A DNA stretch of 64,000 nucleotides, taken from NCBI GenBank assembly GCA_031310005.1, contig CM062383.1:2356001-2420000 (forward strand), in the 5' to 3' direction. The notes beneath the pieces are model-generated. The model ran no database searches. It was not told the DNA's origin and saw nothing but the letters and a program-made list of their open reading frames with translations. This DNA comes from Dactylellina haptotyla (Eukaryota; Ascomycota; Orbiliomycetes; Orbiliales; Orbiliaceae). Both the position numbers and the translations under genes were made by a program. Within the stretch, counting starts at the first letter, position 1. Every line of letters begins with the position of its first letter. Positions 23,280 through 36,900 of this stretch are shown piece after piece.

Positions 23280-24471
23280 CTACCGAAAGAACCCCTTGCG
23301 CATACCGGCCGACATCTCCGGTTTTCCTAAGGATTTACCACGGCTCACCCGCGAACTCGACCCGGGATTGGAACCGGACGGCATCCCGCCGTACATCTGC
23401 TCCCACTTCTCGTCGGCCATCCACTTTTCCACCGCCTTGTCAAAGTCCCACCCGCTCTCGTCGAGGTACAGCTTTGCGATATCGTACTCGACGCATTTAG
23501 TCCTTATCTGGAAGCGCTTGAGTAGGCTTTCTTGAACGGATTGCACGGGGTTAGGGGAAAGCGAGGGGCCCGTGTAATACTGTCGCGGGATGAGGATGTG
23601 ACCGCGGCCGGCGATCAGGTGGTCGGAGTATAGCCGGTTGTGGGAGCGCAAGATTTGTGGGGGGATGGAGTAACGGAGGGATATGGTAGTTATTGTGTCG
23701 CCTGGTTGCAGGTAGTGCATTAGGGATTGGGTGGGGTTTACGGGTTGGCCTTCGAAGTCCGTTGGGTACGGCGGGGGCGATACCGGTGCGGGGTCGGATG
23801 AGTATGGCGGCGGCGGCGCGGAAGGTGGTTGACCTACCGCTGCAGTTGGCTGGGCGGTATCTTCAGGGTTATTCGGGGTGGGAGGGCGTTTTATGGGACA
23901 GAATGGGCCTATAGTTTGTCATCACCGTCATTATCATTATCATTTTTTTTATCGAGCGCGGGGTTTTTTGCTATTTTTCCTGTTTAGCGGATTGTCCTAT
24001 ATTTTTTTCCTTTTTGTTTTCACATATGCATGTATAACATATATGCGTATCCCGGGGAGTTTTGTTCTCGTGCATTTGGACATTCCAGCAAAATGGGGGC
24101 TTTTTGTAACGATAGATTTCTTTGACTTGGTCACTCACAGTATGTAATGAATCTTGGGTTTCGCTTTATTCGAATCAAAACCATACCAATTAGCTAGCTA
24201 TCTTTATCGAGTAATTTTGTATCTTGTGAATTTATCAGAGGAAATTAATTACCTCGACGCAGAGAGCGCAGACGAACCGTCCGCAGCATTCCGACTGGTA
24301 GTGTGGCAGTTGCGGCCTGTAGCCGTACTCGAGCCCCCATTTCTCATCGAACGGGATCTGCTTCTCGTTCGCCTCCTCTTCGTCTACGACGGGCTCGATG
24401 TTGCGAAGGTGGATCTGGCAGGTAGAGCAGGCTGCGGTATCCGGGTATTCCGAGGTTTGGATCATTGTCAT
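23280..24471 (-). CDS. Intracellular LysM-domain protein with N-terminal zinc motif
   Basis: Three exons: 24471-24253, 24163-24139 and 23908-23280 (290 aa). The middle exon is only 25 nt and encodes RNPRFITY plus one base. It completes the motif CCGRFVCALC...NPRFITYCPFC found at the start of a fungal LysM family. Paired cysteines at 15/18, 62/63, 68/71 and 82/85 look like a two-site zinc-binding ring-like module. A Pro-rich linker (PPPYSS, PPPYPT) follows. Next is one LysM domain, residues about 145-190 (HYLQPGDTITTISLRYSIPPQILRS in part). The C-terminal segment YDIAKLYLDESGWDFDKAVEKW resembles a UBA-like helix bundle. There is no signal peptide, so unlike secreted chitin-binding LysM effectors this protein probably acts inside the cell. 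Its ligand is unknown. Confidence 0.85.
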
Positions 24472-25177
24472 ATTTTACAGCGATGCTCGATGGCTACGAC
24501 GGACCTTATCGATCGATTATCCCTTGTATCTGACTTTCAGGTGCGCCGATGCCGATTATATAGGGAACTTGGTACGCCATCGGCGTGACCTGTTTTTACT
24601 AATTTGCCGCCGCCCGATGCATTAAGATCAAGCGAGCTAACTCGTTCGACGATGGCACCGGCGCCCGCCTATGTAGGCGAGGATCTTCCGCCGTGGCTAT
24701 GCTCTCTAGCGACTGCTCTCTCCAGTACAAGTGCCACTCGCCGGTTCAGTATAATAAAATATATGTTATACTGGAAAGACCAAGCTTCCGATCTCGCGAT
24801 GTCGTCCCGTTTCCAGCATGGAATTGCTATTTGGACCCCTCCCCGGCGAGCTCAGACCACACCCACCCGGTCTCGCATGTTTGCCGGAATTCGGCAACAG
24901 GCTACGTCGACCAAGCTCGCCCCCCAAACAGACAAGACGGGCTAGCTGAACGAAATAGAATGCAGGGCCGCGTTGCCCTGTTCTGCCCTGCTGCCAGGCG
25001 GGATGGGGGGATTATCTGTGTCTGGGTTTTTTTGCCTATATGTCTATGCGTCCGTCTGTCGCGCGACCTCTTTCTTTCATCTGTTGCTCCTCCGATGAAC
25101 GACACTGGCTATTCCCGATAAACTGTAGCTATATTTCTACGGGATATAATGCACCATAGCACCAACACAGCCAATTG
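24472..25177. promoter_or_regulatory. Divergent promoter region LysM gene/CAS1 gene
   Basis: 706 bp between divergent start codons. Short frames on both strands are without features. No motif could be assigned. Confidence 0.4.
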
Positions 25178-27991
25178 ATGGACTCCAGACGTTTGCGACC
25201 TGCTCGCTACAAGCAGGTGAGCCAACCTGCCTCTCGCGTCCCGCCACGGTACAGACGCTCAGCGGACGGAGACGATGGCCCGCCGCCGGATGTGCTGTCT
25301 ATCGGCGCGGTGCTCAACGGGTTGGCGGTGTTTGGCGTTTCGACATTGTTGTTCTTAGCTGTCGGGCGGTTTTTGTTCGAAGGTACCCTTTCAAGCTTCA
25401 TATTCATTACCTAATATTTATCCTAGCTACTTTTATACCACGAATACACTACTAACAAAGCATACGGTATAATTCGTATTTATACAATAGATTCACGAGA
25501 CCCCTATAAATGCGCCGCGATAACAAACGAAGGCCGCTGGCTGGAATCCTCGGACCTGAAAATGCCACCGCTGGAACACTGGCAGCCTCGCGGCTGCGCG
25601 ATGCATACCTATACCGCGCGAGACATCATCTCCTGCCTGCCTGACCGGCGCATCTTGTTCGTCGGCGATCAGAGCATTAAATCACTATACTTTGCCACGC
25701 TCGATAAATTGTCCAACCGTACTATGGATCACTCAAAGACACCGTGGGAGAGAGACGAACGGATTACGAGTTTAGGAAAGACGACGGCGAAAGATAAACC
25801 CATGCCGAACCTTACGGTTGAGTTTCTGTGGGATCCGTATCTAAATTCCACTCGACTGGAAGAAGAACTCAAGCCCTGGAAGAACGGGACAGTGGATCCT
25901 AAATACAGTAATAACGGCGAGTACGACCCTCCCGCGCTGTTCATCGTCGGCGCGGGCATCTGGTGGGCGCAGAATAAGATCACTCCGAACCCGCATAGTG
26001 ACTGGCGGGAAGCAATCGATCGGGTGGCTGGGCGGATGCGGTGGGGGCCGAGACCGACGTTTCTAGGTGGGAGGGATATGTTGCTGCTGACACCTGTGGC
26101 GCATCCGGCGTGGGAGAAGCTGGCGCCCGCGGTTAGGGGAATGATGAACCCGATGTTAGCGATCGATATGAATAAATATATCCAGCAGCTGGCGACGATT
26201 CAGGGCTTGGATATTGTGAGGGCGTGGAGGGTCGCGCCGGACGATACGGTTGATTTGGTGGTGTCGAATCATGTTTATAATCATTATGTGTCGAAGGGAA
26301 CGGAGGACGATGGGATTGTGATTTTGAGAGATGTGGCGAGGGCGAGGGTTGATATGGTGTTGAATTTGAGGTGCAATGACTTTCTGAGGGGGAAGGGGGA
26401 GGGTGTGGTGGATAGTGATTGTTGTGTGAAGCATCGGAAGCCGGGGTGGGTGCAGATGTTAGTGCTGCTTTGTGCGGTGGCAGTCCTGCCTGCAATGAGG
26501 ATTTGGCGGTGGAGTGAGTTTTATGCTTTCCCTCGAATGTTCATTTATATGGTATGGTTCGCTGATTGGGAGGTAGATAATTATGGGACTTTCTTAGATA
26601 GGGTTGGGCTCGAGCCGGTGGTACTAAAGCGGATATGGCATCTCTGTTTGGCATTGATGCTCTGCTTTTATGCGGATCGTACACCGGTGTTCAACAAGAC
26701 GCAGAAGTTTTGGGCCCCGTCTGGTTTCTGGAATTCGATATTTGGGGTCTTCGTCGCATCGATTGTGTTGGTACAAAGGCCCGCGGAAACGGCGACGGCC
26801 AAAGATATCGAATCCCGCGTGTTCGACGAGTGGAAGGGCATGGGTGTGGCGATCCACCTGATTTCGCTATACTTTGGCGGATCGACAGTTTTTTCGACAT
26901 TCACCTTGGTGTTTGTCAATACGGTGCAGTGGTCGGCAGAGCTGCTGCGCGATGCTCGAGGAAAACGCGGGACTTACTATTTTGCGAAGACGCTAATGAG
27001 TATTAATATCATCGCGGTACCTGTGGCGTTTATGACTCGCAGCCAGTACATCCTCTACGAAATTCCGGCGTTGTACACCTTTTGGTTTCTTGTTGTTTAT
27101 GCTACATTACAAGTGATGCCGCGGAGGAACTGGGTTGCTACATATTTCTTCCTTAAACTTACCGCGTCGCTGATGGTGGTAGGTGGCGTTTTACTCAACG
27201 ATAGGGTTTCCGGGGCGTTGTTTGGGACGTTGCGGATGGTTGGGATTCAATGGGACAGGACTGCGGTGAGGATACTGTTGTTGCCGTATTGCTACGCTGT
27301 CTACGTCGGGATGGTTGTCGGGTGGGTATATGTGAGGGTGTTTCTGGTTGCAAAAGAGGATATGCTGAAGAAGTACACATTGGCGGCGAACGTAATCGCG
27401 GGATGGCTGGGGTTGTCATATGCCATTATCAAAATGTTTGGAAGCTTGGATGAGGCATGGGAGCAGAGACATATTGTCTACACTATTTTTGCCAGGATCG
27501 CGCAGTTTGGACTACTCAGATTGTCAAGTTCGTTTATGAGGCGGCGACAGAGTGTGTTTCTGGTGTGGTTGGGCGGTTTGGAAGGGGCGGTTTGGGCAAT
27601 GGTGAACCATGCGTGGCTTGCTGGGAACGGGAGCGCACTGCTGGATCTGGGGATTTGGAGTTTTGATGATACGGGGATCCTAGCAAATTATGCAGTGTGG
27701 ACGGTGGTGTTTATGTATTTTTGCTGGGGGGTTCGGGATGCAGCGGAGGAAATGGTCGGGTGGATTGTCGTGGAGCAAGCGGTTGAGAAGGAGGATGGCA
27801 AGAAAAATGATACCGAGGTGGAGATGATTGATGTTATCGATGCTGATGAGGAAAACGGCCATTACGGAAACGGGAGCGGAGGGATCATATGGCAGAGGGC
27901 CAAGTCCAAGAGCAACGGGAAAGGTATTGGACTGAAGGCCCGCCTGGGGGTTGTATTCTGTTCTGTTGTCCTGCTGCATCTGATATCCTGA
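25178..27991 (+). CDS. CAS1: CAS1-family polysaccharide O-acyltransferase, multi-pass membrane protein
   Basis: Exons 25178-25382 and 25491-27991 (901 aa). Homologues of Cryptococcus Cas1 acetylate glycans in the Golgi. An N-terminal membrane anchor (residues about 38-66) is followed by a lumenal PC-esterase-like domain starting RRILFVGDQSIKS. The usual catalytic motif is GDS; here it reads G127-D-Q-S130. The region VDLVVSNHVYNHY carries candidate His residues for the distal catalytic site, but the classic D-x-x-H pattern is not obvious. From residue about 300 on there are ten or more hydrophobic segments with scattered Arg and Trp (the Cas1 10-TM acyl-transfer module). The end is a charged tail and a final hydrophobic stretch. 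The intron contains a CTAAC branch point. The membrane module is typical; the altered esterase motif makes catalytic activity of that domain uncertain. Confidence 0.88.
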
Positions 27992-28321
27992 CCTTTTATT
28001 GAAGCATTAAATAGAAACCGGAGATGCGTTGCGTGTGGTCGTACATGGGGCGACAGGGGTGGTCGACAAGGGTCTGTTCGGCTGCATCCGCTCTGGGAAA
28101 CGGGCCATCCAGAAAATTAAATCTTTTTTTTTTTATCCTTGAAATTATTTCTCTTCCAAACACCGGAGCCTGCGACGAGAAGATCGATCGATGGCAGCTG
28201 GTCGTATTACCACCATTTAACAGGCGCATTTGATACCATTCGAATCGCGCAGACACGCTCTCTTTATATATTCCATAAAGCAATTAAAATCTAGAAAAAG
28301 AAACGAAAAAAAACTACCGCG
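27992..28321. promoter_or_regulatory. CAS1 3' flank and UTP10 promoter
   Basis: 330 bp between tandem genes. A run of 11 T residues at 28124-28134 is a poly(dA:dT) tract of the kind that excludes nucleosomes in promoters of ribosome-biogenesis genes. It is the likely core of the UTP10 promoter. Confidence 0.5.
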
Positions 28322-31300
28322 ATGGCGTCGACGCTCGCATCGCAACTGCAATCCCTGCAGAAAAACCGTCCCTCCACTCTTTCATCCACCGTCGACCCGA
28401 AGACCCTCCGCAAGCTGCATTCGGTCTCCCTGCTGTTCACTCCGGAACATGCAGCTACTCAGGACTTCGATACCATCTACTCCATCTGCTATGAGGGCTT
28501 CGAGGAGCTGTGTTCCCTTGACCGCCGGTTCGCTGTCTTTGAGCGTTCGCTATTTAGCGAGCAGAGTGTGACCGTTGACCGAGATGTACTGAGTAAGCAG
28601 GACAATGAGAAGCTGGATGAGAACGTAAATGCGTTCCTGGGGCTGCTGGGTGCTTGGGCATTGGTGAAGAGCGGGGTGAAAGCTTTGGAATGGCTCGTTA
28701 GACGATTCAGGTACACTCTCATACCCTCCAATCCGAATAAAAGTACAGTCACGCTAACTCACGGCGATTGATAGGGTGCATTACCATAACGGCTCCTTGT
28801 TGATTCTCACCTTCCTCCCATATCACCAACACCCGTTCTTCCTAAGACTCCTCTCCATCCTCCCACAACCGCTCCCTGATGCGTTCAAATTCCTTACCTC
28901 CTACCGCAAGGCCATTGGCACCCCAATTGCCCGCTCCGTTCTGATCCAGAGCTTGACTACCCGTCCGGTAGTTCTCGAAATCGTCGCTAAGCATGTCATC
29001 TCCACTATGTCGGCGGGATACGGACACGCGACCCTCGCCCGCTTCTGGTCCGCTCTATCCGTCGAAACCCTCAGCGCCATGCTCGACCGCACGGTGACCA
29101 AATCCCGCACTGGTGTCACCGAAGACGATGTGGCGCGGCAGATGCTGCCTATAATCGCGGATAGCTTGCAAGCTGGGAAGAAGATGTCTGAATTCCAGAT
29201 TGGAACGTACATGCTGCTCAGTTTGTTGGCGTCCCGGATCGTGCTGGAGGACGGGGTTATCTGTGCTACAATGGAGACTGTAGCTGCAACGTGGGGTCTC
29301 GAGACTATCGTCCCCGCTATTGCGGCTCTGTCGCTGTTGAGTCAGCAGCGTGAAGGGATCGCGCCTGCTGCTCCCCTTGGTGTTGCTGCTGCCTTCTTGA
29401 AAGTTGAAAACGTGGCGGATAAACTCTTGACTTTGGGGGAAAAGTACAGAGCGGATAAGTTGGCCGTGGGATTGTGCCTTACTATCCTTGCGGAGGAGAA
29501 GCTTCAAGGGGTCAAGTCCTGTGCTTTTGTGAAGGCTATTTTTGATAAAGGAAGGATCACGGAAGGCCAGAGAGAAGCAATTATTTCAGGCCTTATTGAA
29601 AGCGTGCTGAAAAATAGCGGTGCACCTGGACCTTTGAAGGATCTCCTTGGGAGGTTTAAGGAGAATGATGTGCTTGTTAAGTTGCTGAAGGGACGGGACG
29701 ATGAGTTAGAGATGCTCGAGTTGAGCCTTGGAATGGTGCTTGTCGATGATCTGCAGGCTGAACCTAAAGCTATTGAAGCCCCAGAAGCGATTGCCGCAGC
29801 GGAAGAAAAGTTGAAGGCGAACGAACCTAAGATTCAAGAGAAGTTCGATACAGCTGTTGCAGCACTTCCCCCTACAACCAAAGAAGTGTCGTTCTTGCAG
29901 TCTGTGGGGTCTGAGCTTTATCCCTTGCTATCTCAAGCATTACTTGCGGCGGCTGCCAACCGAAAGAAACTTGCACCAGTGCTCTTTTCAAACCCGATCC
30001 TGACTGCATCTACCCTCCGAACTTCCTTTATCGTGCGATTTTCGCTGGATAGCTTCCCAGTGGTTGCTAAGGAACTCGCCCTCGAGCAGCTCAAGGATGA
30101 CATTAAGAATGCGGGGGTCACAGACTACCAAGCACTACTTCCATATCTAATGATCGTCCTCCTCGACGGCTCCCAGAGAGTACGCAGAGCAGCCATGCTG
30201 TGCATTGTCGCAGTTTACGCCAAGTACAAGTCAGTTGACAAGAAGGCCCGGAAATCGGCTACCCTGGCCATCTGGGCCCAGAAAGATATCTACGGAGAAT
30301 CGAGCGAGCAGGTCAAATGGATTCCCTTTGAGGATATTTACAAGTTCATTGATGCAATTTCTTCCTCTGGCGTCGAGGGATGTATGCTCGACAGCACACA
30401 GATTGCAAGGACCTTCGCTAGCGCAGTCGGATCTTTGAAGACCTCCGTGAAGAAGAACGTTTTAGCTTATACCGCTAGCCATGTTTTGAATGCTCCTCTG
30501 CTAAGCATGAAGACCTCGCTCTTGTCTTTGATGAACTCTGTTTCCGGAAGCGCAAGGACTGAACTCCTCCTTCCACTGTTTGCCTGGTGGAAGTCCGCTG
30601 TTGCGAATAGGGAGATCTCTGGTGCTCCTGCACTCGAGATTCAGAGATTCCAGGATCAGCTTATCAATATCGTAGATGTCAAGGACCACGGTGATGGTGT
30701 CAATGCATTGGTTGGAATCATCAAATCTACTTCTACAGATGCAAAGAAGAAGGCCTTTGCAACTAAAGCCGGAGCTCGTCTGCAAAAGCTTTGGCAAGAT
30801 GGTCTACGGGCCGAGGTCAAACCTATCCTAGCCATGTCTTTACTCCGCCTCGTCGTCGGAGACCAGCCCGATCTTCACAATATCGCATCTTCTGAGGCAC
30901 TAGAAGTTTTGAGACACATTACCCTTACTGCTGATATCTATTCCTCATTTATCAGCGAGGTCGTTCCAGACCATCCTGCTGACAACCTTCGTCAAAATGC
31001 TAAAAGGAAGAGATCGTTCAGCCGCGAAGTTGAGGCAAGGTTACCGCAGCAGATGAAGGAGCTCACGATCGTTCTCGAGTTACTTGAGAGCGACCAGCCT
31101 GAAAGGTTCCCAGACCTCCTTCCTCGCATGTTCACCGTTCTCGGAAAGGCACTCGAATATGCTGAAGCGTCTCCAATGGGCGGAGACTACATGATCCAAG
31201 TCCTCTTAAGCTGCCTCACCACTATCGTCAACGGCTATAAGCAACAGAACCCCGGCAAAGTCCTCGACAGCAACAGCGTCAGAGCGGATCTTATCGTCAA

Positions 31301-33821
31301 CTGCGTCCGGTCCACTTCCAGCCCTCAATTGCAAAACAGCGCGCTACTCCTCATTGCTGCGCTGGCTGAAACCGCACCAGATGTAGTCTTGCACAGCGTC
31401 ATGCCCATTTTCACTTTCATGGGTGCCAATGTCCTCCGCCAGGACGACGAATACTCCGCCCACGTCATCGAACAGACCATACACCGTGTTATTCCACCAC
31501 TGTTGGAGTCGCTTAGAAGAAGTAACGCGACGGATCCGGAGACTGGAGTGGCAGAGATTATGTCGAACTTTGTGGCGGCGTTCCAGCATGTTCCTGCGCA
31601 CAGGCGGATGAAGATGTACTTGTCGCTTAGTCAAAGTATGGGTACTAACGGGTATTTGCATATTTTATTGCTCCTGCTCGGAGAGAAATATGTCGAGGAG
31701 AAGTTGGGTGGTAGACACATGGCGGTTACAATCCGTGAGTTTTGCGAGAATTTCTGTGTGGTCTTCGCAGCAGGCGAGCAGTTGGGCGCTTTTGTCAAGT
31801 TTTTGGATATCTGCGTTGATTTGGCGGGCCAGAAGCCGAAGAAATCGACTGTACAGATTTTCAGAGAGAAGCAGATGGGTGGTGAGAAACGGGTGGAGGT
31901 TGTGACAGGTTTGTTGGAGTTGTTGAGTGTCATGTTGGCGTCGAGGAAGTTGAAGAATTTGGTGGGGAATGCGCAGAAGGGTGGCAATGAGGACGTTGCG
32001 GTGCTTAAGGGGTCTTTTGTAGATGCCGTCAAGATGTGCTTGCGGGCTGGACAGTGTGGGGATGAGGTCGCTAAAGGTAAGTACCTAGAAATCCCGCTTT
32101 GAGATACAAACACTAATTATTATTTCACAGCTGCCGAATCTTGCCTCAAGGCTCTGTTGGATTTGCTGCCTATCCCGCTATTCGTCAGTATTACTGGCGA
32201 GCTTATCAAGGATACAGCGTCGCCTTATCGCACTGGCATCTTGGCCACTTTCAAGTCACGAATCACCACAGAAACAAAGAAAGCTTCACAGGACGCTGCA
32301 TTGGATTTCTTGCCAGAACTAGACTCTCTTCTTAAGGACACCGCGACGCCTGTCAATCTGAGAGCGGAAGCTATCTCTTGTATCAACATTATCACCGAAA
32401 AATACGGCAAGGAGAAGCAGGATGCAATTGCTGGTCTCCTAAATACGATTACAGGGGAAACAGCCTTCGGCAGCGACGACCAAGGATTACAAGTTCTATC
32501 TATTATTTGTTTAATCTCTACAATCAAGTGTCTTGGTGGTAGAATCATCCCATCTCTTCCCAAGATCGCGCCACCGGCTTTAACATTGCTTGAACGGGAA
32601 ATGGATCAAGATGCTCCGATGTTCCTGCTTCACAACGCCGTTTGCCCATTACTCGAGGATTTGGTGAAGACGATACCAAACTTCATGCCAAGCTATCTAG
32701 AGAGAATTCTCAAGGTTTCCTACAAGGCTGCTGTGAAAGAGGAGCAGATGGCAGAAGACAGCGATGCGGATGAGGATGAGGATGTAGCAGGACATCTTGC
32801 TACTGCTCCTGGCGTTCGTGCTGATCTCTTTGCTGCTATTACGAACAAGATTCCGGCGAAGTCTGTGCTCAAGGCTATCCTGGCTACCTGGCCCGAAGCC
32901 GTGAAGTACGGAGTTCCAGCTCTGAAGCAGATGTTCACCGTCCTAATCAAAACGATTGAAGTCTGTCCCAAACCAGATTTCGGAGGTATGCAAGACATGC
33001 TCTTCAAACTGTTCATTCAAGCGTTCGATGTTCGGAACCTTGACTTGGGTGGCGATAGCGATGATGAAGGAATCGAAGAAGTCGAGGAAATGATGAACAA
33101 GGCCATGCTGCAGATGGTGTTCAAATTGAACGATAAAGTCTTCCGCCCGTTCTTCAACCGCTTGCTTCGATGGACCGGTGAAGTCGGTAAAGGAGAGGAA
33201 GAAAAGAAGAATAAGCGGTTACAAACCTTTTACAGCTTCTTCAACACCTTCTTGGAGGGTCTTGGGTCCATTGTTACCAATTACTACTCCCACGTGATGG
33301 ATAACGCGGTCAAGATATTGGAGGCTGTCAAGACCAGCGGCGAAGGAGACGAGAAGCTATACACCCTTGTGCTCAACTCGTTGATCAAGAGTTTTGCGAA
33401 CGATCAAGACGAATTTTGGCAGAATTCGGTAAACTTTGAAAAGATCGAGCCGGTGCTCATGGGACAGTTGGAGCTCGCGCAAGGGGAGGATGAGATACTG
33501 CCCGTGTCAACATTGGTCGTGCAGGCGATTGGGGAGTTGTCAATGGCTGCGCACACCGAGGACCACGATAAGACGGTTAATTCGGCGGTGTTGAAACATA
33601 TGAGGAGCGAGAATGCGGATGTTCGGTTGGTGGCGATTAAGACCATGATGGAGCTTTATGAGAGGCATAAAGAGGAGTGGATTGGATTGTTGCCGGAGAC
33701 GATGCCGGCTATTGCTGAGTTGATGGAGGATGATGTCGAGGAGGTGGAGAGAGAAGTGCAGCGGCTGATTGTTAAGATTGAGGAGTACTATGGGGAGAAA
33801 CTAGAGACCTTATTGACATAA
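28322..33821 (+). CDS. UTP10: U3 snoRNP-associated protein 10 (UTP10/HEATR1)
   Basis: Large HEAT-repeat component of the t-UTP subcomplex of the small-subunit processome. It links rDNA transcription with early processing of 18S pre-rRNA in the nucleolus. Exons 28322-28710, 28775-32076 and 32131-33821 give 1793 aa, the family's usual size. The start MASTLASQLQSLQ and the following DP-K-T-L-R-K-LHSVSLLF are the conserved N-terminus. The U3-binding N-terminal domain covers roughly residues 230-350. The C-terminal BP28CT domain begins near the third exon. Helical repeats run throughout, with acidic loops such as EDSDADEDEDVAGH. Both introns (64 and 54 bp) keep the frame. It converges with the NLR gene, leaving 82 bp between stop codons. 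Confidence 0.96.
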
Positions 33822-33903
33822 TTAGTTGGCAGGGTGTTGATTATGTATTGATTCTTCAAAGGCCTGTAACGTTAGAAATTATATATTTATTTTGTCGTCC
33901 ATT

Positions 33904-36900
33904 TCAAATGTTTGCGCTTCCAAGCATCAAGTCCAATTCACTTCGGTTGAACCAGAAAGTCAAAACCTGCCCATCTTCAAGGCCAAGAACTAATAGATTA
34001 CCTTTGGTATTAAAGCAGGATACATCGATTTCTGGCGTTAGTTTAACTAGGGGCAGATTTCCGTATTTGATCCAGCTATCTTGAACAGAGAAGCTCTTCA
34101 ACGCTCTAAAACTTAGACTTAGTTGTGATTGGGAACTGTCCTCCGCTCCTATAATGAAGCATCCCCGATTTGTCTCCAATTCTCTAGTTTTAGTCCATAC
34201 CAAGTGCGTGATACGTGGGTTCGCCTCTATTTCTACTCTTGCTAGCAAGCCGATTTTGTTGTGAGAACGAAGCATTTTACTGATTTGTTGGGATAGTTTT
34301 GACGGTTTGCCGACATCCCAAACTTCGATAGTATTTTTATCCGCAACCAAGGCTATTTGTTTGCCGTTAGGTGAGAATGCTAAAGCGCGTACCGAATCGG
34401 AATAGCCCCCAAATGATTCATGGAAGCTACTTGTCTTAATGTCGTATATCTGGATTGGCTCAGTTTCTTTATTGGATACAAACGCGATTTCCTTCTTATC
34501 TGCGGAGATGGCTATCGCGGTATAAATAATTAACCCCGGCCACGAAAACTCCTCGTGGATCTGGATGCTACTAGTCACAGTGTCCCAAATGGAAATTCGA
34601 TCGAAGAAAACTCCCACAATCCAACTAGAGTCTGGCGAGAACGCTATTTTGAGAGGAAAAATACCCTGATATCTTGATTCCGATAGCCTTAGTGATCTTA
34701 TAAGAAAGCCGGCTTTGGCATTCCATAAATCGATGGTAGTATCAGATAATCTCGGGATGAAATAGTCGCAATCCGGCGACAAAACTAAACCCCAAACAGT
34801 GTTACTCCGGTTAGGAATCATTGGTCTCGCCCCGACGTAGACTCCTATATCCCACAATGAGACCGTTTTGGAATTCGTAGAAGCAAGTCGCTGGCCATCG
34901 GGTGAGAATGCCATGCTATTAGAGACATTCCAACCAGGATATAAAATCTCAAGTTCTCTCCGGGCTCCTGTTACGCAGTTTAGGAGCTCAACACTGCGGA
35001 TACTTTGGATCATGATCCATCTGTTATCTGGAGAAATTACCATATGTGGATTATGTAGCTTACGACTGGAGTATAAGCATTTGAATTTCTGCTGAAGATT
35101 GCCAGTTAAGATGTCCCATATGCATATTGTGTTCGTACCATGAGAAGTGGAGTGCATCGATGCAATCTGCATATTTTTCGGACAATTCGCTATATTGTGA
35201 ACAAAATCGTTTGTTTCTAATATGAACGAGGGCAAAAACCCTCCATTTTCAGGGTTACGCCGCCATATTTGGATGAGATCAGGTGAATCTGCGTTATCCG
35301 TGCATCGGTACCAATCCTTCACGGGAACGCCAGAAACAGATATGATTGTTTCATCATCCTGTGAAAATAATATATTTTTGACCACATTCGTATCTTTGCA
35401 GCATTTAAATGCATGATAGAGATTACCGGTTTGCGGGCAAGATAGTGTGATTATGCAACCATAGCCTGATGCGATTTTATCTCCATTGGGAGAAAATGAT
35501 ATGGCACAATTTGAAGATATAAATCCTTCTCTTTGAAGGTTGCCTGTTTCAATATTCCATAGTTTGTAAAATTCTTTAAATTCGTTTGCTTTCTGTCTTG
35601 ATAGCACTGCTATAATGTGTGTATTGTCCGGAGAAATTTCCAATTTTGAGATATACTCGGAAGTACTGCTGTTTGTTTGGAAAGTTTGGAGAATTTCGCC
35701 GGTTTTCAGATCAAAAAGCTTAATGTAATGATGCATTATACTTTTAAAACGCAGCTTCTGCCATATGCCCACAATTTCCGATTCTGCTATTGCAATACGC
35801 TTGAGATCTGGTGAGAACTTGGCGCTATTGTGCTCTACGTGCGGGTTCCAGTTAGCTAAAGATATTTCTGGAATTTGACCATTATCAAGATCCCACTGCT
35901 GAATTTTGCCTTCAGATGATACTGAGATGATAATTCGCCCGTTTTCCGAGAAAGAGAGGGCCATGTTATAGCCGGATCCGGATCCTTCAAATGTTTGAAC
36001 TAGAGATTCCCGAATATCTTCAATTTTAGGAAGGCGACTAAGCCATACTGGAATTTCATGATCACAATACTTTCTAACCATATTTTCTGGGGAACTGAAA
36101 ACCATAGCTGAACTATAGATTTGCAGTGGCCAACTCGATATTGTTTGGCGATTTCGCAGCAAAAAACGTATGGCGTCTTGTGCAAAGTTAGAGGCAAATG
36201 AACCCACCTAAAGAATCTTCAGTAAGTTAAAAACCAAAAATCAGACCCAGGTTTGGAACTCACATTCAAGTCAGATAGAATTTCCATTGCCATAATTCCA
36301 TATGTGAACTTGTCTAATAAACTTAGAGCTTCTACCCACTGTAGAAACTTATCATGAAGGAAAGCGCCCACTTCCCCTGCCTCGCCAAGTGCCTCCATAA
36401 GTTGAGATGTTAATTGGGAGTTTTGTAGATGCTGCGCCCAGAAACAGGCGGCGTAGTCCAGACTCATCACCAACGGGTTCTCATTCATTGGCGTCCGGGG
36501 CGAGCTCGGCAGCTGTAGCTTCCCGAGATTGATCTCAAGTCGCTGGGTTAGATGAGATATACAACGTAATGCGACATCTCCATGCCCGTATTCTCCAGCG
36601 GAGTTCAGAATCGATTGGCCATCTCTGCCTGCTAGGTAATCCCTAGCCGACTGGTGGACAAACTCGATGGTATGAACATTGGCTTTTCGTACAAAAATAA
36701 ACGAAGCGCAGCGATCGATCAAGGCACTGACAACTATTAGATCATCAGACAGATCTGCTACGCTACAAAGCTCATCAAGACTCAGAGGCCGAAGTGCAAG
36801 CATCATCGCCTTAAGAAGTCGCCTGCATTTCTTCGCAATATACGGCTGCCACTGACCCAGATCGTTCAGAGCCTGGTTATAAAGAGGGTAGAGATCCTCT

